Positions 16,238 to 24,935 of a stretch of DNA of 64,000 bases are shown one piece after another. The notes beneath the pieces were generated by a model, which saw nothing but the letters and a program-made list of their open reading frames with translations, did no database searches and was not told where the DNA came from. Source of the DNA: Deltaproteobacteria bacterium (lineage in GTDB: Bacteria; Myxococcota_A; Polyangia; Polyangiales; Polyangiaceae); NCBI GenBank assembly GCA_016218915.1, contig JACRCQ010000006.1, forward strand, positions 1-64,000. The letters run 5' to 3'. The number at the start of each line of letters is the position of its first letter. Position 1 is the first letter of the stretch. Both the position numbers and the translations under genes were made by a program.

Positions 16238-18211
16238 CTACTTCTTCTTGACGTTGGGCACCACCGCAGGACCGGGCGGCGTCGTCGCTGATGGCCCGCC
16301 CGGCGCTGCCGACTTGGGGACTTCCGGGGTCGTGGGAACCTGCGCAGGAGCTGGCAACGACGGCTGCATCGCCCCTTCGTCCTTGCTCACTTTCGGCTGC
16401 GTCGACGGCACTTCTGCTCCACCGACACCCTTGAAGTGCTCGCCCCCTCGCGTCCCTTCCTTGGGCTTGTCCGCCGCCTTCTCGTCGTGCTTGACGATGT
16501 GGAACTCGACGCGACGGTTGTTCTGACGCCCAGCATCCGTGTCGTTGGTGTCGATCGGCTTGGTCTTGCCGTAGCCGGCTGATTCGATGCGCTTCTTGTC
16601 GATGCCGTGCTTGGTCAGCCAGGCTGCGACCGCTGCTGCACGATCCTTGCTCAGCTGCAGGTTGAGCGCATCGGCGCCGTGGTTGTCCGTGTGCCCTTCC
16701 ACGCGGATCTTCGAGATGTCCGGATGCTGCTGCAGAACGGCCAGAACCGCGTTGAGCACGCCATCGCTCTCCGGCACCAGCTTTGCGCTGCCAAAGGCGA
16801 ACTTCACCTGCTCCGTGATCCGGATCTGGCCGCCTTCCACGCGCGCCACAGGGCAGCCGTTCTTCTTGGGATCCGGATCGCGAGGCCCCGGATGATCCGG
16901 GCACGCGTCCTCGGAGTCGATGATCGTGTCGCCGTCTCGATCCGGAGGAGGCGGCGGGCACCCGTTGGTCTTCGGATCCTGCGTCGCAACGCCCGGAACC
17001 GCCGGGCAAGCGTCCTCCGGATCCAGCACGCCGTCCTTGTCCGTGTCCGGAATCGGCGGCGGGCAGCCGTTCGTCTTCGGATCCTGCGTGGCTACGCCTG
17101 GCTCGTTGACGCACGCGTCGTCAGGATCCAGCACCCCGTCGCGATCCGCGTCGGGCGGTGCAGGCGGACAACCGTTGGTCCCCGGATTCTCGGTCCAGAT
17201 GCCAGGCAGGTCCGGACACGCGTCGACCTGATCAGCGATCGCGTCGTGGTCCCGATCCGGCGGAGGCGGCGGAGCCGGCGGCTCGTAGGCAGGAGCCCAC
17301 TCGATGGAGGCCACCGCGCGCCACAGGGGCGCTCCGAGACCGCGCGAGATACCAGGGCCAAAGCCGAGGTCCACGTGCATGTCCCGCGAGAGACGGTAGT
17401 GGGCGCCGAACAGCACTTCGAAGGGGGTGGTGCGCTTCTCGAAGAAGGCGCCGTCGCTCGTTCCCGTGGTTCCGTACAGCTCGGGGCCGAACAGGAAGGT
17501 CTTGTTCAAGGCCCGTATGCCGCCAGAGAGCGCAAAGCTGATCTCGCTGCCCATCGGCGTGTTGGCAAACCGCTCGTCCTGCGCGCGGTAGTTGAAGCCG
17601 ATGCGCCCTGCCCAGGCGAAGTCCGCGTAGTCGCCCGCAGCCTGCACGCGCGGAGTCATGCGAACCTTGCCGTCACCCGTGTACGACGCGCGGTCTCCTG
17701 TGGGCATGTAGAGCGCGAGCCCGGCAGACATCGTGATCGGATCGCGGTACTTGCCGAAGAGCCGCACGTCGCCGGCCAGGCGGATGTCGCCGATCGTGCT
17801 GGTGGTCGACGGCTTGTAGGCCGTCGTTCCGATATGACTCTCCTCGACGTTCTGCCAGAACAGCACGGGGATGTTGAAGCCCGCGCGGAACCGATCCCAG
17901 AGCACCAGGCTGGTGCCGATGTGGGTGAAGCTCTGGAGCTTGACGATGGCAGCGCGCTCGGAGCCGTCCTTTTCGTAGATCACCAGGGGCTTGTAGGCGA
18001 ACTCCGTGACGTCGCCGACCGCGTGCCGCTTGTGGCCACGCAGGTCGAGCGAGTCGAGCACGAACCAGTCGCTGCCACGCTCTGCAGGGTCGAAGCGGTC
18101 GAGGTTGAAGCCCTTGGCTTCCTGAGCGGAGGCGGTCGCGGACACGGACGCGAGCAGCACAGCGGGCAGAGCCACGAGACAGGCGCGAACGAGACGAGGG
18201 CTGGATTTCAT
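16238..18211 (-). CDS. OmpA-family outer membrane protein with thrombospondin type 3 repeats
   Basis: 657 residues from an ATG with GAGGAAG just upstream. A signal peptide with likely cleavage after ASA (about residue 30) is followed by about 300 residues of a putative outer-membrane beta-barrel. Four calcium-binding type 3 repeats (DRDHDAIADQVDACP, DADRDGVLDPDDACV, DTDKDGVLDPEDACP, DRDGDTIIDSEDACP) come next. A peptidoglycan-binding OmpA domain has FAFGSAKL, VEGHTDNHG and NRRVEFHI. A Pro/Thr tail ends the protein. It probably links the outer membrane to the cell wall. Confidence 0.92.
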   Translation of the reverse strand: MKSSPRLVRACLVALPAVLLASVSATASAQEAKGFNLDRFDPAERGSDWFVLDSLDLRGHKRHAVGDVTEFAYKPLVIYEKDGSERAAIVKLQSFTHIGTSLVLWDRFRAGFNIPVLFWQNVEESHIGTTAYKPSTTSTIGDIRLAGDVRLFGKYRDPITMSAGLALYMPTGDRASYTGDGKVRMTPRVQAAGDYADFAWAGRIGFNYRAQDERFANTPMGSEISFALSGGIRALNKTFLFGPELYGTTGTSDGAFFEKRTTPFEVLFGAHYRLSRDMHVDLGFGPGISRGLGAPLWRAVASIEWAPAYEPPAPPPPPDRDHDAIADQVDACPDLPGIWTENPGTNGCPPAPPDADRDGVLDPDDACVNEPGVATQDPKTNGCPPPIPDTDKDGVLDPEDACPAVPGVATQDPKTNGCPPPPPDRDGDTIIDSEDACPDHPGPRDPDPKKNGCPVARVEGGQIRITEQVKFAFGSAKLVPESDGVLNAVLAVLQQHPDISKIRVEGHTDNHGADALNLQLSKDRAAAVAAWLTKHGIDKKRIESAGYGKTKPIDTNDTDAGRQNNRRVEFHIVKHDEKAADKPKEGTRGGEHFKGVGGAEVPSTQPKVSKDEGAMQPSLPAPAQVPTTPEVPKSAAPGGPSATTPPGPAVVPNVKKK

Positions 18212-18341
18212 GATCTTCCTCGAGCGGATATCCGGAGCGGCCATTCGGATCGCACGTCCGGCGTACCGTCCGGCCATCCGCGGCGAACGCTAACGCGTTG
18301 CCGCGGCCGAAGGAAGAAAAACGCTCGAAGCCGAGCCTCCG

Positions 18342-18650
18342 CTACGGCGTGCCCCAGCCGCCAGGCACCAGGAAGAAGTAGAGCCCCACCAGCAGCGCAA
18401 GCATCACCAGCGCTGTGATGAAGTAGGTCGACCTGGGCGAGTGCGTCGTGCTCCAACCGTCGGCGTAGAACTTTCCGCGGGAACGCTGCCGGATCTTCTT
18501 CTGGACGCCGCGCAGCACGTCGGGCGCAGGCCCCTTCGACTCCTCCACCCGCATCGCGCTCTTGAGCAGCGACCGCATGTCGTCGTCGTCGAGATGCTCC
18601 GATGTCTCCGGCTCTGGCGCGACCTTCGGGTCTTTGTCAGGGTCGCTCAT
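18342..18650 (-). CDS. small membrane protein cotranscribed with ECF sigma factor
   Basis: 102 residues: an acidic N-terminal cytoplasmic part (DPKVAPEPETSEHLDDDD), a basic stretch (VQKKIRQRSRGKFY), one membrane segment (about 76-96) and a short exit ending GGWGTP. The start codon overlaps the stop of the sigma-factor gene (ATGA), indicating translational coupling. Position and topology suggest an anti-sigma or sigma-associated role, but I see neither a zinc HxxxCxxC motif nor a recognisable anti-sigma domain. That function is therefore inference from context. Confidence 0.8.
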   Translation of the reverse strand: MSDPDKDPKVAPEPETSEHLDDDDMRSLLKSAMRVEESKGPAPDVLRGVQKKIRQRSRGKFYADGWSTTHSPRSTYFITALVMLALLVGLYFFLVPGGWGTP

Positions 18651-19252
18651 GTGATCTTCTCCCCAAGAGCCTGCTCCACGATCGCCTTGAGCTGCGCCCT
18701 GGCGCGGTGAATCCTGCTCTTGACGGTGCCGTCAGGCACCCCCGTGATCTGCGCGATCTCTTCGTAGCTCAGGTCCTCGACGTCGCGCAGGATGAGCGCT
18801 TCCTTGAACTCGGGGTCGAGCGAGTCGATGGCGCGCTGCACGATCACCTCGATCTGACGTCCGACCAGCATCTCGTCGGGACGCGCAATGTCGCCGACGG
18901 TGGTGCCCTTGGCCGAGCTCATCGGTGCGCGCTCGGCCAGGGGCTCGAACTCGTCCTGATCGTTGGCGTGACGGCGCTGCAGGTACTTGCTGTGATTCTT
19001 GCAGAGATTGACGCCTATTCGATAGATCCAGGTGGACAGCTTGGAGTCGCCCCGGAACTGGTCGATCGCCTTGAAGACCTGGACGAAGACTTCCTGCGCC
19101 AGGTCCTCTGCTTCCTCGCGACGTCCGAGCATGCGAAGCATGAGGCCGAACACACGGCGCTCGTAGGCTCGGACGAGCTCGTTGAACGCGGTCTCGTCAC
19201 GCGCACGCAAGCGCTCGATCAGCGCGGCTTCCTCACGCTCGTCCCACGGCAC
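18647..19252 (-). CDS. RpoE-like ECF sigma factor
   Basis: 201 residues. Region 2 includes FNELVRAYERRVFGLMLRML, EEAEDLAQEVFVQVFKAI and FRGDSKLSTWIYRIGVNLC. Region 4 includes LDPEFKEALILRDVEDLSYEEIAQ and the DNA-binding helix GVPDGTVKSRIHRARAQL. The GTG at 19252 was chosen because GGAG lies nine bases before it; a TTG at 19288 would add twelve residues. It directs RNA polymerase to an unknown regulon. The downstream overlapping gene encodes a small membrane protein that may control it. Confidence 0.93.
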   Translation of the reverse strand: MPWDEREEAALIERLRARDETAFNELVRAYERRVFGLMLRMLGRREEAEDLAQEVFVQVFKAIDQFRGDSKLSTWIYRIGVNLCKNHSKYLQRRHANDQDEFEPLAERAPMSSAKGTTVGDIARPDEMLVGRQIEVIVQRAIDSLDPEFKEALILRDVEDLSYEEIAQITGVPDGTVKSRIHRARAQLKAIVEQALGEKIT

Positions 19253-19418
19253 CGCGATCCACTCCAACTGCCGAGTCGACCTCGACAACGCCGCCGCACC
19301 TCCGAACCGGCGTTGGAAACGACAGCGCGTCGACCGGCAAGGTTCCCATTCCGCGCCACCCTAGCGCGTATCCTGACCGCTGTCGCCAGGGTTGAGACAT
19401 CGCAGGCCCCACGGCCCG

Positions 19419-20234
19419 TCAGGGCGCCGGAGGCACCTGCGGATCGCTGCGCCGTCCCCGGATTCGACGCAGGATCGAGGCAAACGCTTCGACGATCCCC
19501 ACCAAGACGTAGACACCCAGCAGCCAGACCAGCACGAACGCGGGCTTCAGACGAGACCAGACCACGGCGCTCGACACGATCACGAACAGCACCATCAGCG
19601 CCGTCCAGATGTTGAGCTTGATGTCCTTGAACGATCGGAATGGGACCGTGGAGACCATCAGGAACGACAGCAGCAGCGTGAGCCCCAGCACCGGCCAGGA
19701 CCACGCCTCTTCCGCCAGGCTGCTGCCTGCGGCGTGGTTGGCGACCACGATCGAGATCAAGATCCCCGCTGCACCCGGAATCGGGAGCCCGACGATGTAC
19801 TTGCCAGGCTTGGTCGGCTTGCCGCTCTCACCCATCGAGAGCACGTTGAAACGCGCCAGCCGAATCGCCCCGCACGCGACGAACAGGAACGAAGCGATCA
19901 AGCCCGCGGTGGGGTGATGCTTGAGCGACCACTGGTAGACCACGATCGCAGGCGCTACGCCGAACGACACGATGTCCGCCAGCGAGTCGATCTGCAGCCC
20001 GAACGCGCTCTGCGTCTTGGTCATGCGCGCCACGCGGCCGTCCAGCATGTCGAAGAACATCGCAAAGATGATCAGCAGCGACGCCTTGTAGAAGTCGTCG
20101 GGGCCGGTCGATGTCGCTGCGATCCGGATCGCGTCGAACCCGCAGAACACGCTCGAAAGAGTCACCAGCGATGGCAGTACGAACAAGCTCTTGCGCAGGT
20201 TGATCTGCCGCCGCTTTCGTCGTGTTTCAGGCAC
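19419..20234 (-). CDS. pssA: CDP-diacylglycerol-serine O-phosphatidyltransferase
   Basis: 271-residue integral membrane enzyme that makes phosphatidylserine, the precursor of phosphatidylethanolamine. The CDP-alcohol phosphotransferase signature is intact: DGRVAR, then Gly and two Asp residues in FGLQIDSLADIVSFG. Multiple hydrophobic segments follow, with a short hydrophilic C-terminus. GTG start with GGAG ten bases upstream. It is 77 bases downstream of the FliI-like ATPase gene and 166 bases upstream of the sigma-factor gene, all on the same strand. A close alternative, phosphatidylglycerophosphate synthase, fits the internal order of segments less well. Confidence 0.88.
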   Translation of the reverse strand: MPETRRKRRQINLRKSLFVLPSLVTLSSVFCGFDAIRIAATSTGPDDFYKASLLIIFAMFFDMLDGRVARMTKTQSAFGLQIDSLADIVSFGVAPAIVVYQWSLKHHPTAGLIASFLFVACGAIRLARFNVLSMGESGKPTKPGKYIVGLPIPGAAGILISIVVANHAAGSSLAEEAWSWPVLGLTLLLSFLMVSTVPFRSFKDIKLNIWTALMVLFVIVSSAVVWSRLKPAFVLVWLLGVYVLVGIVEAFASILRRIRGRRSDPQVPPAP

Positions 20235-20311
20235 GGTTCTGGTGCTCCAGAGCTAGTCCCACAGATAGCGGTTCACGTCGGAGCCGTCCAGCACTTGCGC
20301 TGGGAGTGGAC

Positions 20312-21610
20312 TCAAGGTCGAATCGCTCCAAGCCTCGCAACCGTCTCGTCCAAGGCGGTCCGCTCGTCCGGAGCCTGCCCCAGAAATGCCTCGATCTTAG
20401 GCATCATCGCGATCGCCGCGTCCAGCTCCCGGTCCGACCCCTTCGCATAGGCGCCCAGCGCGATCAGGTCCCTCTTGGCCTCGAACGTCCCCATCACGCG
20501 CCTGGCACGCGCCGCCGCCTCCCGGTGCTCCTTGCCCACAATCCCGCTCATGACCCGGGAAAGCGAGTTGAGCACATCCACCGCCGGGTACCTGCCCCGC
20601 GCCGCTATCGCCCGATCGAGAACGATATGCCCGTCCAGGATGCCCCGGACCTCGTCCGCAATCGGCTCATCCATGTCCCCGCCCTCGACCAGCACCGTGT
20701 AGATCGCCGTGATCGAGCCCTTGTCGCCTTGCCCGCTGCGCTCGAGCAGCCTCGGGAGCATCGCAAACACGCTGGGTGGATAGCCCCGTCGCGCAGGGGG
20801 CTCCCCAGCCGCCAAGCCCACCTCGCGCTGCGCCCGCGCAAATCGCGTCACCGAGTCCACCAGCAGCATCACCTTGGCGCCCTGATCGCGAAAATGCTCT
20901 GCCACCGCAGTGGCTACCTGCGCCGCTGCCAGCCGCTCGAGCGCCGGCGCATCGCTGGTCGCCACCACCACCACGCTCTTCGCCAGCCCCTGCTCGCCCA
21001 GGCTCTTGTCCAGGAACTCGCCAACTTCCCGACCTCGCTCCCCCACCAGCGCCACTACCACGACATCCGCTGCTGTCCCGCGCGCGATCGCTCCCAGCAG
21101 CATCGACTTGCCTACGCCCGAGCCTGCGAACAAGCCCACGCGCTGCCCTTCGCCCAGCGTCATCAACCCGTCGATCACGCGCACGCCCGTCGCCAGGGGA
21201 CGGTCCACGGGACGTCGAGAAAGCGCTGGCGGCGCAGGCGACTCCACCGGACGCGACGCTCCGGCCTGCAGGGCGGGTCGGCCATCCACCGGCTCGCCCA
21301 GCCCGTTGAGCACTCGGCCGAGAAGCTCATCGCCGACGCGCACTTCCAGCGCGGAACCACGGGTTTCGACGCGGTCTCCCGCACCAACCCCCACCAGATC
21401 GCCAAGGGGCATGGCGACCGCCTGGCCGCCATCAATGCCGACCACCTGGGCGAGCAGGGGTGGACCGCGACGCTGGATCACGATCACGTCACCCACACGG
21501 GCTGCCGCCAGGCTCACACGCACCGCCAGGCCCACCACGGACTCGACCCGCCCTGATGGAAGGAGCGTGCTGGTCTGGGCCAACCGCTGCTTGATTCCCT
21601 CGAACTCCAC
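20312..21610 (-). CDS. FliI/SctN-type export ATPase, isolated
   Basis: 432 residues, the usual length for the flagellar or type III secretion ATPase family related to F1 beta. Walker A is GSGVGKS in GLFAGSGVGKSMLLG, the catalytic-Glu segment is VALVGERGREVGEF, Walker B is VMLLVDSVTRFARAQRE, and the C-terminal half has the family block GSITAIYTVLVEGGDMDEP. GTG start. No other flagellar or injectisome gene is within the window, and the neighbours are pssA and a lipoprotein gene. Whether it serves a flagellum, a type III system encoded elsewhere, or something else cannot be told here. Confidence 0.9.
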   Translation of the reverse strand: MEFEGIKQRLAQTSTLLPSGRVESVVGLAVRVSLAAARVGDVIVIQRRGPPLLAQVVGIDGGQAVAMPLGDLVGVGAGDRVETRGSALEVRVGDELLGRVLNGLGEPVDGRPALQAGASRPVESPAPPALSRRPVDRPLATGVRVIDGLMTLGEGQRVGLFAGSGVGKSMLLGAIARGTAADVVVVALVGERGREVGEFLDKSLGEQGLAKSVVVVATSDAPALERLAAAQVATAVAEHFRDQGAKVMLLVDSVTRFARAQREVGLAAGEPPARRGYPPSVFAMLPRLLERSGQGDKGSITAIYTVLVEGGDMDEPIADEVRGILDGHIVLDRAIAARGRYPAVDVLNSLSRVMSGIVGKEHREAAARARRVMGTFEAKRDLIALGAYAKGSDRELDAAIAMMPKIEAFLGQAPDERTALDETVARLGAIRP

Positions 21611-21658
21611 GCCCTGAAGCTAGCGTCCATCGCCGGCTATTGGCCATGGTTCGGTTCC

Positions 21659-22339
21659 ATGTGCGATGCTTTGGCCGTGCGCAAGCTCATCGCGATAGCC
21701 GCGCTCGCGGCCCTGGTCACCCCTGCCTGCAAGGCATCGGTCAACGTCAATGCAAAGGCCAAGGTTGACGAACCCCAGGAGGAGGTCGCCAACGCCCCGG
21801 CGCCGCAGGAGGAGCTGAACCCTCCGCCGCAGGCGACCCAGACCGACTACTTCGGCGTCGCGCGCGGGCTGTCGCTGGTCCCTGGCCGGCCCGCTGTCTG
21901 CTCGTGCGTCGCCGCAGCCTACGGCTATCCGGGCGATGAGGCGTTCAAGTGGCGAGGCGTGCCTCCCAAAGTCGCCAACGACGCTCTCGTGGTCGCGATC
22001 GGCACCAATGGCGTGCCGTGCGACAAACAGGGCCCTGGACCGTCCATTCATGCGATCGACCGCGATGGCGAAGACGTGATCGTGGTGCTCGAAGAGTGGA
22101 ACCAGGCGCGACCGCAGGCCCTGGGCGCCATCATTCCCAACCCGGGCGCCAACGGACACATCTACCTGCGCGGGCACGACAAGAAGACCATCTACGGGCA
22201 CCCGGCCGGAGCAGGGGCAGGCCCGCATGGTCGCTGGTGCCGCATCGGACAGGGAACCGGCGCCGCGAACACCGTGGTCACGCCCACCCAGAAGGTCGAA
22301 GACCCCCAGCACGCATCACCGAGCGACACCGTCCGCTGA
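21659..22339 (+). CDS. predicted lipoprotein, function unknown
   Basis: 226 residues. The signal sequence ends LVTPAC, followed by KASVNVNAKAKVDEP and a Pro/Gln-rich linker. The globular part (about 65-210) has three further Cys (in PAVCSCVAAAYGYPG and VPCDKQG), suggesting disulfides, and GRWCRIGQGTG near the end. No family recognised. Start uncertain: the ATG at 21659 is used, but a GTG at 21677 gives a cleaner signal peptide. It is divergent from the ATPase gene, and its last 24 bases overlap the 3' end of the radical SAM gene on the other strand. Confidence 0.7.
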   Translation: MCDALAVRKLIAIAALAALVTPACKASVNVNAKAKVDEPQEEVANAPAPQEELNPPPQATQTDYFGVARGLSLVPGRPAVCSCVAAAYGYPGDEAFKWRGVPPKVANDALVVAIGTNGVPCDKQGPGPSIHAIDRDGEDVIVVLEEWNQARPQALGAIIPNPGANGHIYLRGHDKKTIYGHPAGAGAGPHGRWCRIGQGTGAANTVVTPTQKVEDPQHASPSDTVR

Positions 22340-24865
22340 CCCCGCCTCGATCGGACGCATGGGCGCAAAGCCGTGCGCTCGCACCCAGTTCACATGCATT
22401 CCCCGGCACTGCGCGTCATGTGCGCACGACCTGCACCGCAGGCTCTTGACGAAGTACTGCTCGCGAATGAACGACGACGTGAACCGTTGCATGTCGATGC
22501 GTCCGCCTGCATCGATCGCGTCGAGCTCGATGCGCTCTTCTGACGGCAACAGAGCCTGCCCGCCCAGGCAGCGCGCCACACCCTGCAGCCTGACGTCGAA
22601 CGGCAGGGCTTTCCACCACGTAGGATCGAGGTCGCGCTCGTGCTGCTCGCTGAGACGCTCGTAGGTGGGCTGTCGGAGCACGAGACGATTAGCCCACTCC
22701 GAGGCTCCGACCAGACCTTCCGCGGCCGTGCGATCGAGCTCGACCACGATGTCGAAGCGTCCAGGCAGCGACAGCGCTTCGCTGAGCGCCTGCGGGCTCC
22801 CCACGATCAGCGCCCGCAGCGGGATCCCCCAGAGCGTGCCGTCCTCGCCAAGATGTGAGGCCAGCCTCGACGGCTTGTCGATTCGCACGCGAAGCGCTCC
22901 GACGCGCCAGGTCGCGAGGGAGGCTCCGCACGCATCCACGTCGGATGTGGTCACGTCGAGCTCGCTGATCTCGAGCGCTGGAATCGGGTTCCCAGAGGGG
23001 AGGGTCGCATGCGCGAAAGGCACCTTGCCCGTGGCGATCGTGGTGATCGCGCGCTCGAACCCGTCGCAGAGCCGTCGCAGATAGCAGCGTCCGCAGCGCC
23101 CGGGCTCCCTGCAGGGCAAGGGCGGGCCACCGTCGCGCCAGACGTCGAACTCGGCTGCCCGCCCCCGGATCTCGTCGTGCAGCTTGTGCGGGTCCTGGAT
23201 CAGCGACTCGAAGCCTTCGGCGTGCTCGGGCGGAAAACGATTGAGCCATACGCGCACGCCACGACGGTGTGCGCACTCCAGGGCGCGGCTGATCGCGCCC
23301 GCATGCGCGTCCAAGTCGTAGAAGAGCCCTGCGTCCCTGCTCTTCCACGCTGCCCCGAACGGGATGATGTGCAGCAGATCGAACTCGCCTACCCCCCAGT
23401 CGGCGAACGTCTCGATCATGGCAGGCAGGTGCTCGACGTTGCGGCCATTGATGACGATGTCGATGTTGACCACGATGCGACCCGAAGCGATCGCAGAGCG
23501 CACGCCGTCGCTCGCCTGCGCGAACGCGCCATCGACCCCCACCAGCGAATCATGCAGCTCCGGCGTGTGGCCATGCATGCTGACCGTGAGCTCGTCGAGC
23601 CCGGCCTTGATCGCGCGCTGCAAGAACTGCGGGTAGCTGAACATGCGGCCGTTGGACACGGCTTGAACCCAACGGTAGCCCGCCAGCTTGCCCACACGCA
23701 CGAACTCAGCGAACTGCGGATGGGTCGTGGGCTCGCCGCCGGACAGGATGAGCCGCTCGCTTCCACGACGCCGCCCCTCCACGATGTCGCGCCTGATCTC
23801 GGCGGCGTCGCGCGCGTCGGTCCTGCCCGTCTCCTTGTCCAGGCAGAACAGGCATCCGTTGTTGCACGCGTAGGTGAGCCTCACCCAGCAACGCTTCTCG
23901 TGGGAGGCACGCTCGCGCGCAGCCACGTCGTCGAGCGGCGATGCTTGGACGGAAGCGGGAGCGCTCGGCGGTGCGGCCCCTGCTTCGTCGAGCCGTGGGC
24001 GAAGCGCGCGCACGCCTCTGCGCGCAGCATACTCCCTGTAGATCCCCGGGCACCTGGGGCGGAGCGTGCAGGGATCGCAGCACGAGGGGCGGGTCAGGAG
24101 CAGATCGTCGATCGGCGCAAAGCCGTCCTCGCCGACTTCGGACATGCCCACGAACCCGTGGGTCCGAAGGTTGTCCTGCAGCTCTTCGATTCCGGGGAGC
24201 AGGCAGAGAGGAAAGCCTTCGTGGCCGAGAGCAGGCGCCCCGACCCGCTGCCTGCCGTAGCGGATCGCGTCGAGCACGGCCGCTGCGGCCTCGGACAGGT
24301 CCGGAACCACGGCGTCGAAGTTCTGCAGGGCCGCGCCCTTGGGCTGCGGCATGGTGAACTTGAGCGTGAGCCGCGGCATCGTCGCACACAGATCCACCAT
24401 CCCCCGCAGCACGCCGAGGCTGTCGCGGGTGACCACGGCATTGACGTGAAGGTCGCGGACCCGTCCGTGCAGCGCGTGCAGCGCCGACAACGTCTGCGCA
24501 AAGGCGCCCTCGCTGCCCACGAGCCGATCGTGCAGGGCCGAGTCAGGCGCGTGCAGCGAGACGTAGACATAGCTGAGCCCGCGCTCGAGCAGGGCCGTGC
24601 GCAGCGCCGGGTCGGCAAGCCTGCGCGCATTGGTCACCAGGCCCAGATCCATGCCGAGCTCTCGCAGCTTGTCCGCGATCGCGATCAGATCGCTGCGCAG
24701 CGTCGGCTCGCCGCCGGACAGCACGAGCGTGCGCACGCCGAGCGCGCGGGCGCGGGTCGCCTTGTCCACGACCCGCTCGAATGAATCGTCGCCCGTGCGA
24801 TCTGCAGCGTGGCAGAACAGGCAGGCGTTGTTGCAGGCGTGACCGATCTTGATGAGAGCGCGCAC
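22316..24865 (-). CDS. tandem radical SAM protein
   Basis: 849 residues holding two complete radical SAM modules and a third partial one. Module 1: CxxxCxxC at Cys 11/15/18 (CNNACLFC), GGEP at 51-54, distal Cys 262, 263, 266, 272 in a CxxCxxxxxCPGIY pattern. Module 2: Cys 334/338/341 (CNNGCLFC), GGEP at 376-379, distal Cys 585, 591, 594, 600. The C-terminal 200 residues lack an N-terminal CxxxCxxC but end with a matching distal pattern (Cys 811, 814, 820 in CRSCAHDAQCRGM). Each complete module should bind a 4Fe-4S cluster and S-adenosylmethionine; the distal cysteines may hold an auxiliary cluster. Substrate unknown. A one-module relative is encoded at 58443-59429. Confidence 0.93.
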   Translation of the reverse strand: MRALIKIGHACNNACLFCHAADRTGDDSFERVVDKATRARALGVRTLVLSGGEPTLRSDLIAIADKLRELGMDLGLVTNARRLADPALRTALLERGLSYVYVSLHAPDSALHDRLVGSEGAFAQTLSALHALHGRVRDLHVNAVVTRDSLGVLRGMVDLCATMPRLTLKFTMPQPKGAALQNFDAVVPDLSEAAAAVLDAIRYGRQRVGAPALGHEGFPLCLLPGIEELQDNLRTHGFVGMSEVGEDGFAPIDDLLLTRPSCCDPCTLRPRCPGIYREYAARRGVRALRPRLDEAGAAPPSAPASVQASPLDDVAARERASHEKRCWVRLTYACNNGCLFCLDKETGRTDARDAAEIRRDIVEGRRRGSERLILSGGEPTTHPQFAEFVRVGKLAGYRWVQAVSNGRMFSYPQFLQRAIKAGLDELTVSMHGHTPELHDSLVGVDGAFAQASDGVRSAIASGRIVVNIDIVINGRNVEHLPAMIETFADWGVGEFDLLHIIPFGAAWKSRDAGLFYDLDAHAGAISRALECAHRRGVRVWLNRFPPEHAEGFESLIQDPHKLHDEIRGRAAEFDVWRDGGPPLPCREPGRCGRCYLRRLCDGFERAITTIATGKVPFAHATLPSGNPIPALEISELDVTTSDVDACGASLATWRVGALRVRIDKPSRLASHLGEDGTLWGIPLRALIVGSPQALSEALSLPGRFDIVVELDRTAAEGLVGASEWANRLVLRQPTYERLSEQHERDLDPTWWKALPFDVRLQGVARCLGGQALLPSEERIELDAIDAGGRIDMQRFTSSFIREQYFVKSLRCRSCAHDAQCRGMHVNWVRAHGFAPMRPIEAGSADGVAR

Positions 24866-24935
24866 GTGCCTTGAAGGTAGGGGTTGGCCGCTGTGCGTTC
24901 AACCGTTGCGCGTTTGAGCGCGGCAACCGACGATG

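Noticed and set aside
16607..18418. 603-codon plus-strand open frame opposite the OmpA gene
   Set aside because: Antisense shadow of the OmpA-family gene; Arg-rich with no recognisable segment.
20312..21610. Type III secretion or flagellar gene cluster
   Set aside because: Only the ATPase is present; the neighbouring genes are pssA and a lipoprotein gene.
22316..24865. Antiviral viperin-like radical SAM enzyme
   Set aside because: The tandem arrangement and the C-terminal Cys sets do not match viperin, and no defence genes surround it.
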